This document shows, in pieces, positions 33,201 through 45,200 of a stretch of 64,000 nucleotides of DNA. Location of the stretch: positions 206,572,291-206,636,290 of the forward strand of contig BTPG01000005.1 in NCBI GenBank assembly GCA_036245525.1, read 5' to 3'. The translations under genes and the position numbers were made by a program. The stretch comes from Semisulcospira habei (Eukaryota; Mollusca; Gastropoda; Semisulcospiridae). Each line of letters opens with the position of its first letter. The first letter of the stretch is position 1. Under the pieces are notes generated by a model that saw nothing but the letters and a program-made list of their open reading frames with translations, had not been told where the DNA came from and did not search any database.

Positions 33201-36200
33201 TTTTTTCAGCAGCCTAGTGCTTGTCGGTTAACCCATTTAACCCCACCGTCCCATTTGCCAAATTTTGTAAGTGTTCCTTGATGATGTATCAGTTGCAGGT
33301 GATGGATTGAGCATGATAATTCAAGGGTAGTGCCAGATTAGCTTGGCGCCTGAAGGTGCCAAGCTAATCTGGCACTACCCTTGAATTATCATGCTCAATC
33401 CATCACCTGCTGTGGGGCGTTGGGGCTAAATGGGTTAACATTAGTGTTTTTCCTGTAAAAAATGTATTTTTCTCTAAAATGTGTTTTTTTCAAAAAATAC
33501 TTACCGATGGCATTACTAATAGGAAGGTACTCTTAGCTTGACAATTTCAGCCCCAAAAACCATTGTGTATACATCCCAACCAGGGGGGGCGACTCTAGGG
33601 GATCGTTACCAGGACACCCTGGTTGCCTCCCTATCCGGTCACGTGCCTGGCAGTACCCACCAGTCTTTGCCTTAGCTCAAAAGCGGTAAGCGGGGCAGGA
33701 GGGAGGGACCACTGAGTAATGCCATTGATAATTTTTTTTTTTTTTTAAAACACATTTTTGATAGAGGAGGGTGCCGCCCCCTGTTCACCTTAAACATAAA
33801 ACAAAACGTACTGCATCGTGCGTTAAACTATCGAGGCCCCCCCCCCCCCCCCCCCCCCATGCGCCCACTCCCGACAATTTCAGCTAGGCGTGACCTATAG
33901 CGCCCGGGAGGGAGTGTCACGCTGCTGAGATGTCCCCCACTAGGGCCAGGCCGGATAGGTCTCGGAAGTAGAGGCGGGTGAAGGTGGATCACCCCGCCAA
34001 GCCAAGGCCGCCCCAATGTCTCTTCTGCGCAATTGCGGTCCAGGCGGTGCCCGCAGCCACTCCTCCGATCTCATGTGCCCAGGTGCGCATCGTCCTTGCC
34101 CGGTCCTCTGTCTGTGGGCACGGGGACTGAGCTCCTGATGCCTGGACTCGCCTAGGGAGCACATCCCATCGTGGGCAATTCGCTCACCGAAGGTGGGGCA
34201 GGACTCCCGGATGCGCTCGTTTGTGCCGGGATGTACGTCCGCCCGGGCCCTGGGCAGGAAAGGCGTGAACGCCCTTGTCTGAGTGGCTTAGTACTGCACA
34301 GAAAAACTCCGACGCCCGGACGGGGTCCTGTGGTGGGACACCCAAGACTGGTAAGTTGCCTGGAGCTGGCGGACGGTCAACCCCTGAGGTGCGGCTGCTG
34401 GGGCTGGTTCTTGGCCAGAACGTCGGATCGGTGTGGAGCTGTACCGAACCCTCGGCCCTGAGCTGGACAGGAGGGTCGCCCCGTGAGGGCGTGGGCCTCA
34501 CTCACCCTGGCCGCCGTGGCGAGGTCGCGAAGGAAGCAGGTCTTCCTGGTTCGGTCTCCGAGCCGCTACCGACATGCAAGGTTAGGGAAGCTGAGCAAGG
34601 TTAGCCCCCCGGACAAGCCTCCGCGAGGGATCAGCAAGCGGGCACCGGTCGCTGAAAATCCAGGCGCGGCATCAGATCCGCATGGTCCTGTAGGCCCCCG
34701 GGTCCGGTAGGCCCAGGTGGCAATACATGTCTGCAATAATCGCCAGGTAACCTCTGATGGTGATGGGGGCCAGGTTCTGCTGGGAGAAGAGCCACCAAAT
34801 GGGCTCAGCCAGCTAGGGGGTAGTCAGACCCATGGGGGAGAGCTGCTCGGCTGTGCACCAGTACTGGAGGGCCTGCCACTTTCCCACGTAGACGTAAGGG
34901 TAGAGGCCCTGTGAGCCACTGCGATCGCTTCTGCCGCTGCACCCGAGAAGCCTGCTGTGGCGCGGGACTGCCGGACAAACGCCCAGCGTGCCGTAGCCAC
35001 CAGTCCGGGCACGGGTGAAACAGCTGCTGTCGGGGCTGCTGAGCATCGTATGAGGCGTGGGAAGCCTCAGCGGAGGGTCCGTGGCGAGGCTCAGTGGCCT
35101 GTGGTCCCACTCTCGGTCCCGCTAAACAACGTCACGAGGAACAGAACCGTGTTGCCGCCCGTGAGCTTCTGGAGCACCTTTGATACTAGGACAGCGAGAG
35201 GGAACGCGGACGCTAGCAGCCAGTCCCCAGGGCATCTAAGGCCCAGGCTCGAAAAGGTGGGGCTGCCTGCTCCACCTCGTGGTGAAGAGGTCAATCATGG
35301 GTGCCTACCCACTTTGCTAGAAGATATCCGGGTGCAAGGACCGCTCCGTGGAGAAGCCGGCCGCGACGTGAGCAGGAGTCCGCGAGGACGTTCAGATGGC
35401 CCGGGATGTGCCGCACCCTAAGCGTGATGCCCCGCTTCCCGCACCACAGGAGGACTTGGTACCCGAGGCTGCAGAGTGGGGGAGCGCGCGTCCCACCCTA
35501 GTTCTGTATGTAGGCCATGACTGACGAGGTGCCGGAGAAAACCAGGGTCTCCTGCCAAACAAGGCGATCTTCCCAGGCGATGAGCGCCAACCAAGGGCTT
35601 ACTGCTCACGCCAGCTGATGTGTCTGTCTGCCTGGTCCCGTGGCTAGCTGTCTGAGGTTGCGACGAACTCCGGCAGCAACAGCGCTCCCCAGCCAGAGAG
35701 GCTCGCGTCCGTGCAGATGAAGAGCTAGGGCGGTGGGGAGAAGAGAGAAACCCCCGACACCAATCAGTGTCGTCTGTCCACCGCTGAAGATGAGACTTGA
35801 CCAAAGGCTATTCAGGGACCAGGCCCGCCAGATCACCAGAGGACGGGCGCCTGTGGCGGAGCCAATACAGCTGGATCAGGCGAGAGCAGAGCCTGCCGTG
35901 GGGTAGGAGGTCCGCTGCCGCGCTTAGGAGACCCTGACCGGGACCAATTCCGTGCGAGACCCTTGGAGTGCCAACCCCGCCATCTGCTGAATCCGCCCTT
36001 CGGGGAACTGCACCCAGTAGAGGTTGGTCAGGAACGCCATGCCTAGATGAAGAACCTGCGCAAGGGCGAGCGGTCGGACTTGCCTCCGTTGACCAGGAAT
36101 CCGAGCTGGCGGGGCAGGGTCAGCAAGCATCCCTGTCCTCCTCCGAGGCTGTCGGCATCTGGTTCCGGAGGAGCAGATCATCCAGATAGTCGGCGCAAGG

Positions 36201-39200
36201 CCGTCTGTCGGAATCTGGAGACGGCTCCGTCGATAATCCTGGTGAACCCCCACGGGCTGAGGTTGAGTCCAAAGGGCAGAGCCCGAAACTGGTAACTATT
36301 CCGCGGAAGGCGAAGCGAAGGTACCGACTGGCCGCCGGCTGCACGAGAACGCGAGGCTATGCTCCGTTCGCCGCTACCAGCTGCGAGAGTATGCTGCAGA
36401 GAGGAGCCGAGGCGGAGAGGTCCCAGGTGCCCTTGAGGCACCGTTGCACCGACTGTGTCACCAACTGGAGGAAGCCTGCACCCGCCAAGGAGTTTCGGAC
36501 TGGCTTCACCGTCTTCTCCAACCGCGTGGGGTCTGTGGACGCCGGGCGCAGAGGGCCTCCCGTCTGCAGCAGTGCCACCTTGTCTAGAGCCGGCAGGGGA
36601 CAGGATAACGCCTGCATACCACTGTGGCAGAAGCTGCCGTCCATCCTGGCCGGCCAACTGGCTTCGGAAGAATCCCTGGCCACCACAGCTGTCCTCCAGG
36701 AGGTGCGCGGAAAATGCCTCCGCAAGATCCCGGACGCCAGCGGCTGTGGGAGGTACAGGTTGCGTCCCCCATCAGTGCGGTCTTCCTCTTCAGGGGGGGT
36801 GAGGGAGGGCAAGAGCCCGGGGGAGGAAGGACGCAATGACCAGGAAGGCTTCGGTCAGGGAGCGAAGGATCTGATAAGGACAAATGACTCTGACAGGGAT
36901 GACCGCGCACTAGGGGACACAGCGCGGATGTCCACCAGCCCTAGCACTGAGACTGAGGGCCTCGTCAGCATTCCCCGCTGACAATGGAGGGGAGCGGGGG
37001 TCCCCACGTGACAAAGGAAGCGTGGCTACCGACGCGCGTCTGCTCCCGTAAAGCGCAGAGGTCCGGAGGTAGGACTGGACCGGGGATTCAGGGGAGATTC
37101 CGCCGAGTTTGAAGACCGGCAGCTCACCGCAAAGCCCTGACGCTGCGGGTAAGAGCGCCAATCCCGCAAGGAAGAATGCTGTGTCGATCGGCTGCTCCGA
37201 GGTCACAGCGGGAGAGCCGCGCCGCGCCGCAGACGGCCCCTGCGACGGAGTAAAGTCCTTTCTATGCCTTGGGGAGGCGGAGCAGGAGCGAGAGGAATCC
37301 CGGTATCTGAGGCTGTCGCCGCGATGGGACTCCTGATCACACGAACTGACGAAGCTAAACCAGTGATCCCTACAGGAACCATCCTGTTGCTGACGGGGTC
37401 GCGTGGCCCCCTCTGTAGGGGCTGCGAGTCCCATCAGGCCGGAGAGCTTCCTCACCATGTGGCGCCACGATCGTGGCCGCTGAGTGCGCCCCTCTTTGTT
37501 CCTCGAGCGGGGAGGTGGGAGTTTTGGTGGCCTGGGTTCGACGGCAAAGTACATCCCATCAGAGACTGCCCGGCTCCTTCCAGTCTCTGTGGGAAGCCGT
37601 AAAAGCCGGAAGCCTGGCAACGGGGTAGCTCCTCCCGTTGGTGGCTGACAGTCTTCCCCCCTTCCGAGTGGTGGTCTCGGGATCTGGGCGCTCACTCACG
37701 GCGCTTGTCTGGCTAATGACTGGTCGGCTGATGGCTCTCTGAGCGTGGGGATCGAGTACCCACTGGCTGGAACCGCCTAGGGAGCATTTCCTGTCGTGGG
37801 TGGACCGGCATTTCGCCCACCAAAGGGTGGGGTAGGGTCTCTGGCGCTTTGTCAGGTTGATGACTGGTCGGCTGACGGCTCTCTGAGCATGGGGATCGAG
37901 TACCCGCTGCCTGGGGAGCATTTCCTGTCGTGGGCAGACCGGCATTTTACCCACCAAAGGGTGGGGTAGGGTCTCTGGTGCCTGTGCCTGGTGGAGTGGT
38001 GCGTCCTTATGGCTGCTGACAGGCTCCCCTGAGCGTGGGTATCGAGCTCCTGCTGCCTGGCGTTGCCTAGGGACCCCGTCCCGTCGCGGGCGAGCAGGCA
38101 TTTGCCCACCAAAGGGTGGGGGAGGGCTCCTGGTGCCTGTACATGACGGGCGGGCTGGCACGGCAGAAGTCGCGCCAGGGTTGAGTGGCTCCTACGCCCG
38201 GGCCGGTCTGTCCCCACAGCTGTGACCAGCATTCCTTGACCCATGCCATGCAGGTTTGTTACACGTTCACCTGGAGAAGCAGCCCGAACAGGTCAGGCAC
38301 ACATCGTGGGAGTCAGTCGGCCATTGGAATTGTCCGCACCTGGTGCAGGTCATGACCTGTGCACTGTAACAAACAAAGCAGACAAACAACCGTTGTGCAG
38401 GCGCAGGGCCTCCCAAGAGGCCACGTGCTCATGGCCGGTTGTGTACAGAGTCCCCCGTCAATGCTGCCACCCGTTCCTCTATACGGACCCGGCAGAGGCA
38501 TTAACCGAAGCTTGACCTTGTCCTGGTCGAGCCGCAACCAGGTCCCACCTGAGACCAACCAAGTAATCCCCCAGAAAAACTCAAGGTAATCCTCCAAGCT
38601 TCACACGGAGTTCACTTCCTCTTTATGCTTTCTTTTCTTTCACATAAATCCAGGAGAAACACACAAAGCACCTCTTCGAAGAGGTAACCACATGCGAAGC
38701 GGTAATTCCACATGAAGAAGTAAGCACACACGAAGCCCTCTGGTAATCACACCGTACACAGCCGAAGCGAAGCAGGCTGAACACAACCGGTCTTGGTGAG
38801 CTAAGTGCAAAGACTGGCGGGTACTGCCAGGCACGTGACCGGATAGGGAGGCAGGGGAGGCAACCCAGGGTGTCCTGGTAATGACCCCCTAGAATCGCTC
38901 CCCTGGTTGGGATGTATACATAACGTTTTTTGGGGCTGAAATTGGTAAGCTAAGCATACCTTCCTATTAGTAATGCCATCGGTAAGAGTTTTGAGAAAAC
39001 AAATAAACATTTCAAGTGAAAGTTGTGAAACTGTTCCTACCTTCTTTTTGGCTCTCTTGACGTGCTTGTCCTCCCGTCCGGGTCCCTGGTCTGTTGGCAT
39101 GACAACCTCCTGGTTCTGCAGCAGGAACGGGAAGAGTTTGGTCTGCAGGAATGGCGTCTTGGACACCTCAAGTCCATCCTCACCATAGACAAACTGAAAC

Positions 39201-42200
39201 ACACCAACAATCAGACAAACAGTGCAGTGCTAATGCAATCATTTAAAAGGAGGTCAGAATCTGGAGGTACAGAGGGTAGCTTCAATATATAGGTCATTTG
39301 ACATGGGAGCACACGTTTTTCGCCAATACCTAATAATAATAAATAATAATTACGGTATTTATAATGCCCTTATCTTATAATAATTATAACTCTAAGGGCG
39401 CACTCACAACTCGCGCACGCTTTTGACAATGACTCACGTACCACAAATACATTATGACTGTCAGCTTAGGGTGGGAAGCGTGATGGCGTTACAGTGCTAG
39501 AATAAAACTGTTGAAATAGGTGAGTTTTGAGGGCAGACTGGAAGTTTGAGTTTGGTGCGGGGGATGTGGAGGCAGAGAGGGTCGGAGGCAGAATGGAGGG
39601 AGCGGGAAGGAGTGTAGGGGTGAAGTAATTTGGAGAAATAGGCAGGAGCGTAGTTGTTAAGGGATTTGTAGCAGAGAGACAGAATCTGGTATAGGATGCA
39701 TTGGGGGATGGGGAGCCAGTGAAGGACTTTGAGCAGGGGAGTGATGTGGTCGGATTTCTTCTTTCTGAAGACGAGGCAGGCAGCATTGTTCTGGACGCGC
39801 TGGAGAGTGAAAGTGGTGGAGTGAGGAAGGCCGAAAAGGAGGGAGTTACAGTAGTCGATGTGAGATAAGATGAGAGAGACAGCAAGTTTGGTTGCAGCTT
39901 TGGTGGTGAGGCATTTTTTGATCTGACTGATGCGACGGAGGTGAAAATAGCATGCTCGGGCCATGGCAGAGACAAAGTTGGTCATGGAAAGAGAGGATTG
40001 ATTGATTGATTGTACATTGCTTAACGTCCCGACAGCAACAAGACTTTCTCAGGACGTGCCTGCTCTGCATGTGAAAACAAACTAAACAGAACATTGAATG
40101 TATGTCGCCATCCGGTCAAATACATTAAATAAACCTACGACATGGGGCCTAAATAAAGCTAAGACCATTTAGCAACACACATCCAATATCAAGAGCTACA
40201 GACAGTAGGGGGAGTTTAAAACAGGCAAATACAGGTGAATGGACCAAGGGTAGACAGAAACACATGCCCCAGAATAGAAAGGAAACCCACCCTGTGGGGC
40301 TGACCAGGGTGACCCTGGGAACTAAAAAGTAGTTAACCCCACCCAAGTCCCCCAGGGCAGACCCGGGTGGGGGGGGGGGAAAGAGAGGAATTGAGGATAG
40401 CGCTGAGGTTCTTGAACGAGTCAGAGAGGGGGATAGGGGTGCTGTCGAGATGGAGAGAGGGAGGGAACTGGGAGAGTCTCTGGCGAGTGCCTACAAAAAG
40501 TGACCTCCACAAATAAACACTTTTCTATATCAATCTTAGAACAAATATCATTCAGTGACAGTTGACCTAATACGATTTACTTTTTAAAAAATCAAACACT
40601 GTGTCAGTTTTGCTGTACAGTCATAACATTTCGGAATTTTTTCATGAAATGACTGATTTTACATCCCTAAACCTGCCCCAGATATATTAAGCTCAGTATA
40701 AGAAAGATCCATTTTCATGTGAATTGGTCAAGTTTTCAAACCTAAAAGAGCACAGGCATACATGCTTGCCCTCGATATTGAAATCTGCCGGGGCTCTAGT
40801 TAGGGTATTGCAAAGTTTTACAACTGTACAGCAAATTCGACCAACCATAGGAGTTCAGTAAAAAATATTTTATATTAGACCAGTTGGCAGTAAATGATAT
40901 CTATTCTTAACCCTTATCATTCAGAATACACCAGTGTGTGAAATAAGTTGGACTAAAATAGATCAAGGGTAGTGTCAGAATAGCTTGGCGCCTATAGGTT
41001 CCAAGCTATTCTGGCATAGAGGCGCCAAGCTATTCTGGCACCACCCTTGAACTTAAGCCACTGGCCTTATCTGTAACTACTATAATGTAGCTTGAATATG
41101 GCAGTGTGCAAATTTGAATCTTTTAGCCTCAGTATGATATGGGTTTAAAGTGGTACAGAAAAGTGTTTCTTTGCGGAGATATCTGGGAAAAACGTGCGCC
41201 GCGAGGTCAAACGTGGACCTATACCACAATATAGCAAAACCTGCGCCAAGCCCCCCCCCCCCCCCCCCCCCCCCCAAGAGATCATCAGCGCTAACAAATA
41301 GCCAAGCACATGATGCACTGCAAAGGATCGGGAACCTTGATTGGGCAGATCTCCTGCCAACACTTTTAGGGGAAGCACCCGTAATCCTGCCGCGGCTGAA
41401 GTCAACATCCATAGGCAAAGAGTTAACCTATTTAGCCCCGGGTCCCTGCAGCAGGAGATGGATTGACCATGATAATTCAAGGGTAGTGTCAGATTAGCTT
41501 GGCGCCCACTCTGGCACTACCCTTCAATTATCATGGTCAATCCATCCCCTGCAACTGGTACAGTCGTTAAGCAACACCTCCCAAATTTGAGAAATGTATT
41601 TTTTCGAAAAATACTTACCGATGGCATTACTATGTGGAAGATACATTTAGCTTAACGATTTCAGCCTAAGAAACAGTTGTGTATACATACACAACCAGAG
41701 AGGTGACTCAAGGGAGCCGTTACCAGGGCCCCAAGTAGCCTCCCTTCCCTCCCATCCGGGCACGTGCCAGGGAATCACGCCAGTTGAACGCTAAAGTGCT
41801 CCGGCGGCAAGCGGGGCAGGCGGGAGGGCCATTCGAGTAATGCCATCGATAAGTATTTTTCCAAAAAATACATTTTAGAGAAAAATACATTTGTTTCCTC
41901 AAAATACATTACCGATGGCATTATTATGTGGAAGAATAGCGAAAAGGAGGAGGGTGCCGCCCGCCAGACCCCAACACACACTCGTGCTTAGCAATCGCGA
42001 AATGGAGCAACCTCCCGACGATTTCAGCTAAGCGGTCAAGGGCGGCAATGGCGCCGGGAGGGAGAGTTGTGCCGCAGTGAAGTTCCCCCCCCCCCAACCC
42101 CATAGCCTCCGCTGAGGCAAGCTCCTCGCCCACAGAAAAGGGGAGGGAGGGGGGAGCCAGTGCCGCCCAGCGGGGATTGTCTGCGCGGAGGGGACGCCCC

Positions 42201-45200
42201 TGTCCAGGGAATCAGCAAAAGGGGTGAGTCCGGCCTTGCCGAAATGGCCAAGGCCCACGCAAGCACTCACAGCGCCCGGACCGAGTCCTGACGGCGGGAG
42301 GCCCGGGTCCGGGGGCAACTCTGGGTGAGAGCCGCTACAACGGAAGGGGGGGGGGGGGGGTGCAGGGCAAGTCCTGAGGCCCTGGCCGAGGGGCGCCGAA
42401 TCAAACCCAGAAGGCAGGGCTCGCAGGAGACGCAGGGACTCTCAGCGCTGTCCTGTAGACAGACCGGGTCCGCGGAGAGGGCGAGCCACGTGCTGCCTCT
42501 GGGCGCTGAAGCCAGCGCCAGCGCGGAACCATTCCTCCTGGTTACGTCTGCCCGGCCGGAGAAGGCAGGGCTCATCAGGAGATGCACAGAACCGTCGGTC
42601 CTGTGCTGTAGCAGACCGGGACCACTGAGAGCGCACACTGCATGTCCACGGTGCTGCGCTAAGGGAAGAGGCGGGCCCAGCACCTTCGTCCCTGTGCTGA
42701 AGCACAGGCCGGGACCACTGAGAGCACATGACACACGTCCACAGTGCTGCGCAAAGGGAAGAAGCGTGCCTGCCACACCAAAGCGGGGCCCGGCAGAAGA
42801 CGTAAAGCACCTTCGGCCCTATGCTGAAGCACAGGCCGGGACCATCAAGAGCGCAAGCCGCCAGCTGATTCCGGCGGCCATCCATCGGCCCTGTGCTAGA
42901 GCACAGGCCGGGCATCCGGAGGCACAAGCCGCGCACCAACAGCGGCTGCCGTCCATCAGGCCTGTGCAGTAGCAAGGGCCAGGTCCATAGCAAGTGCAAA
43001 CCGCATGCTGATTCTGGCGACCGGTCCTCGGCCGGGAACCCTGAGAGAGCATGTTGCGTGCCGAATGCGGCTGCCGACCATTGGCCCTGTGCTTCAGTAC
43101 AGGCCAAGTCCACTGAGAGCACACGCAGCATGCCAGGTCTGGCCCTGTAGCTGTAGCACAGGCCGGGAACACAGATAGTCTGTCGGGTGCTGACTGCGGC
43201 TGCCGTCCATCGGCCCTGTGCTGAAGCACAGGCTGGGTCCCCGGAGAGCACATTCTGCATGCCGATTCCGGCGGCCGTCCATCAGCCCTGAGCTGAAGCA
43301 CAGGCCGGGTCCACGGAGAGCATGTGCCGCATACAGATACCGGCGGCCGTTCATCGGCCCTGTGCTGAAGCACAGGCCGGACACACCGAGAGCGTATGCC
43401 ACGCGCCGCCTGCGGCTGTCGTCCATCAGCCCTGTGCTGGAGCACATGAGAATACACTGCATGCTGAATCCGGCGGTCGTCCATCAGTCCTGTGTTGGAG
43501 CACAGGATGGGCACACAGAGAGAACAAGCCGCATTCTTTCCAACAGCACTTGGGGTTCCCAGGTTAGTCACCCACCCAAGTACTAACCGAGTCCGACGTT
43601 GCTTAACTTCGGTGATCAGACGAGAACCGGTGTATTCAACGTGGTATGGCCGTTGGCTGATTCCGGCTGCCGTCCATCGGCCCTGTGCTGAAGCACAGGC
43701 CGGGTCCCCGGAGAGTGCATTCCGCATGCCGATTCCGGCGGCCGTCCATCAGCCCTGTGCTGAAGCACAAGCCGGGTCCACGGAGAGCACGTGCCGCATA
43801 CAGATACCGGCGGCCGTTCATCGGCCCTGTGCTGAAGCACAGGCCGGATACACCGAGAGCGTATGCCACGCGCCGCCTGCGGCTGTCGTCCATCAGCCCT
43901 GTGCTGAAGCACATGAGAATACGCTGCATGCTGAATCCGGCGATCGTCCATCGGTCCTGTGTTGGAGCACAGGCTGGGCACACAGAGAGAACAAGCCGCA
44001 TTCTTTCCAACAGCACTTGGGGTTCCCAGGTTAGTCACCCACCCAAGTACTAACCGAGTCCGACGTTGCTTAACTTAGGTGATCAGACGAGAACCGGTGT
44101 ATTCAATATGGTATGGCCGTTGGCTGATTCCGGCGGCCGCCCAACAACCCTGTGCTGAAGCACAGGCCGGGTCCACCGCAAGCGCATGCAGCCCACTGAC
44201 TCCCGATGCTGTACCGGAGGAGAAGCCGGAACCACTGAGGGCGCGCGCAGCGAGATGACAACCGGACGCGGGAACAAGCTTTAGAAGGAAGCCGACCATC
44301 TGGTAACGTCCGCCAGGCTGGCCACCGCGGGGCTCACAAAGACACGTGCATGCAGGACCAACGCACCCGCGCCGCAGACAAGGAGGATCAACTGAGAGCA
44401 TGCACTGTTTGCTGACTCTGGAAGTTGGAGCCAGTGTCAGGCGGGAGCAGGTCTGCCTGGTAATGCCCAGTAAAGAGGCCAAGGAGGAGCTCGCTTGGAG
44501 ACACACGGAACCATCGCACCGCAAAGGTGACAGGTAGGGTCTACGGGGGTCACTGGGGATTTGCCGACTCTGGACGCAGAGGCCAGAGGGGTGCAGGCCA
44601 GGCGGTGCCGGGTATGCCTGCCAGGGGCCGAGGCAGGGAGCGAACACGCTCAAGGGAGAGGGGTTCCGCCCTGGGCCCAGGTCCAAAGACACGCCACTCT
44701 GCCGGGAACCGAGGCAGAAGATCCGCCGGCCGCCAGGTAGGTTCCGCCGCCGCAAGCGCGAAAACTCCTGCAGAGGGCTAGCCCTCACCCTCTTGGGTGA
44801 CGTCCACCCACGAGACACAATCTGCTCAGGGCCCGGGAGAAGGAGGGTCCACCGGGGCCAGTACCGTACTAAACCCTCGGCCCCGCATCAAGAGCGGGGA
44901 AGGACAAAGACAGGGTCCGTGGCGAGGCTGAGGAGAAGACGGCCATTTCTTTAGAGAGTCAGCGTGCCCTACCCCCGCCCAGCTCTGCGGGCGGGCTGGG
45001 ACCAGGTGGGGGCAGCGGGGGCGGGAGCTCGAGGGCAGGAGGAGAAAGGACGGCCGGAGAGGCCAGCTGAAGTTCAAAGGGCAGGCCGGGGGTAGGGTCT
45101 GAAGGACCGCAGGGCGGAAAGCAAGCCACAGCAGCCCAGGGGGCAGGGAGCTGGCGGGTCAGGACTCCTTAAGGTCTCCTGCACAGTCTGCAAAGTGGGG

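Larger units (their letters stand above)
42400..44180 (-). repeat. GC-rich array of CTGTGCTGAAGCACAGG hairpins with a 467-bp higher-order repeat
   Basis: CCTGTGCTGAAGCACAGGCC or close variants recur roughly every 70-75 bp. A 467-bp segment containing one 5S gene is duplicated (43190-43657 and 43658-44124). The same hairpin recurs at 46225-46360 in the DIRS-like element, so it seems native to it. Confidence 0.85.

Noticed and set aside
33840..33860. Poly-C tract as telomeric or G-quadruplex element
   Set aside because: A simple homopolymer next to the ITR; no periodic GGG pattern, and its length is probably unreliable.
42267..44053. Many ORFs of 100-300 codons on both strands
   Set aside because: Shadows of the GC-rich tandem array and of the 5S genes; no domain and repeated composition.
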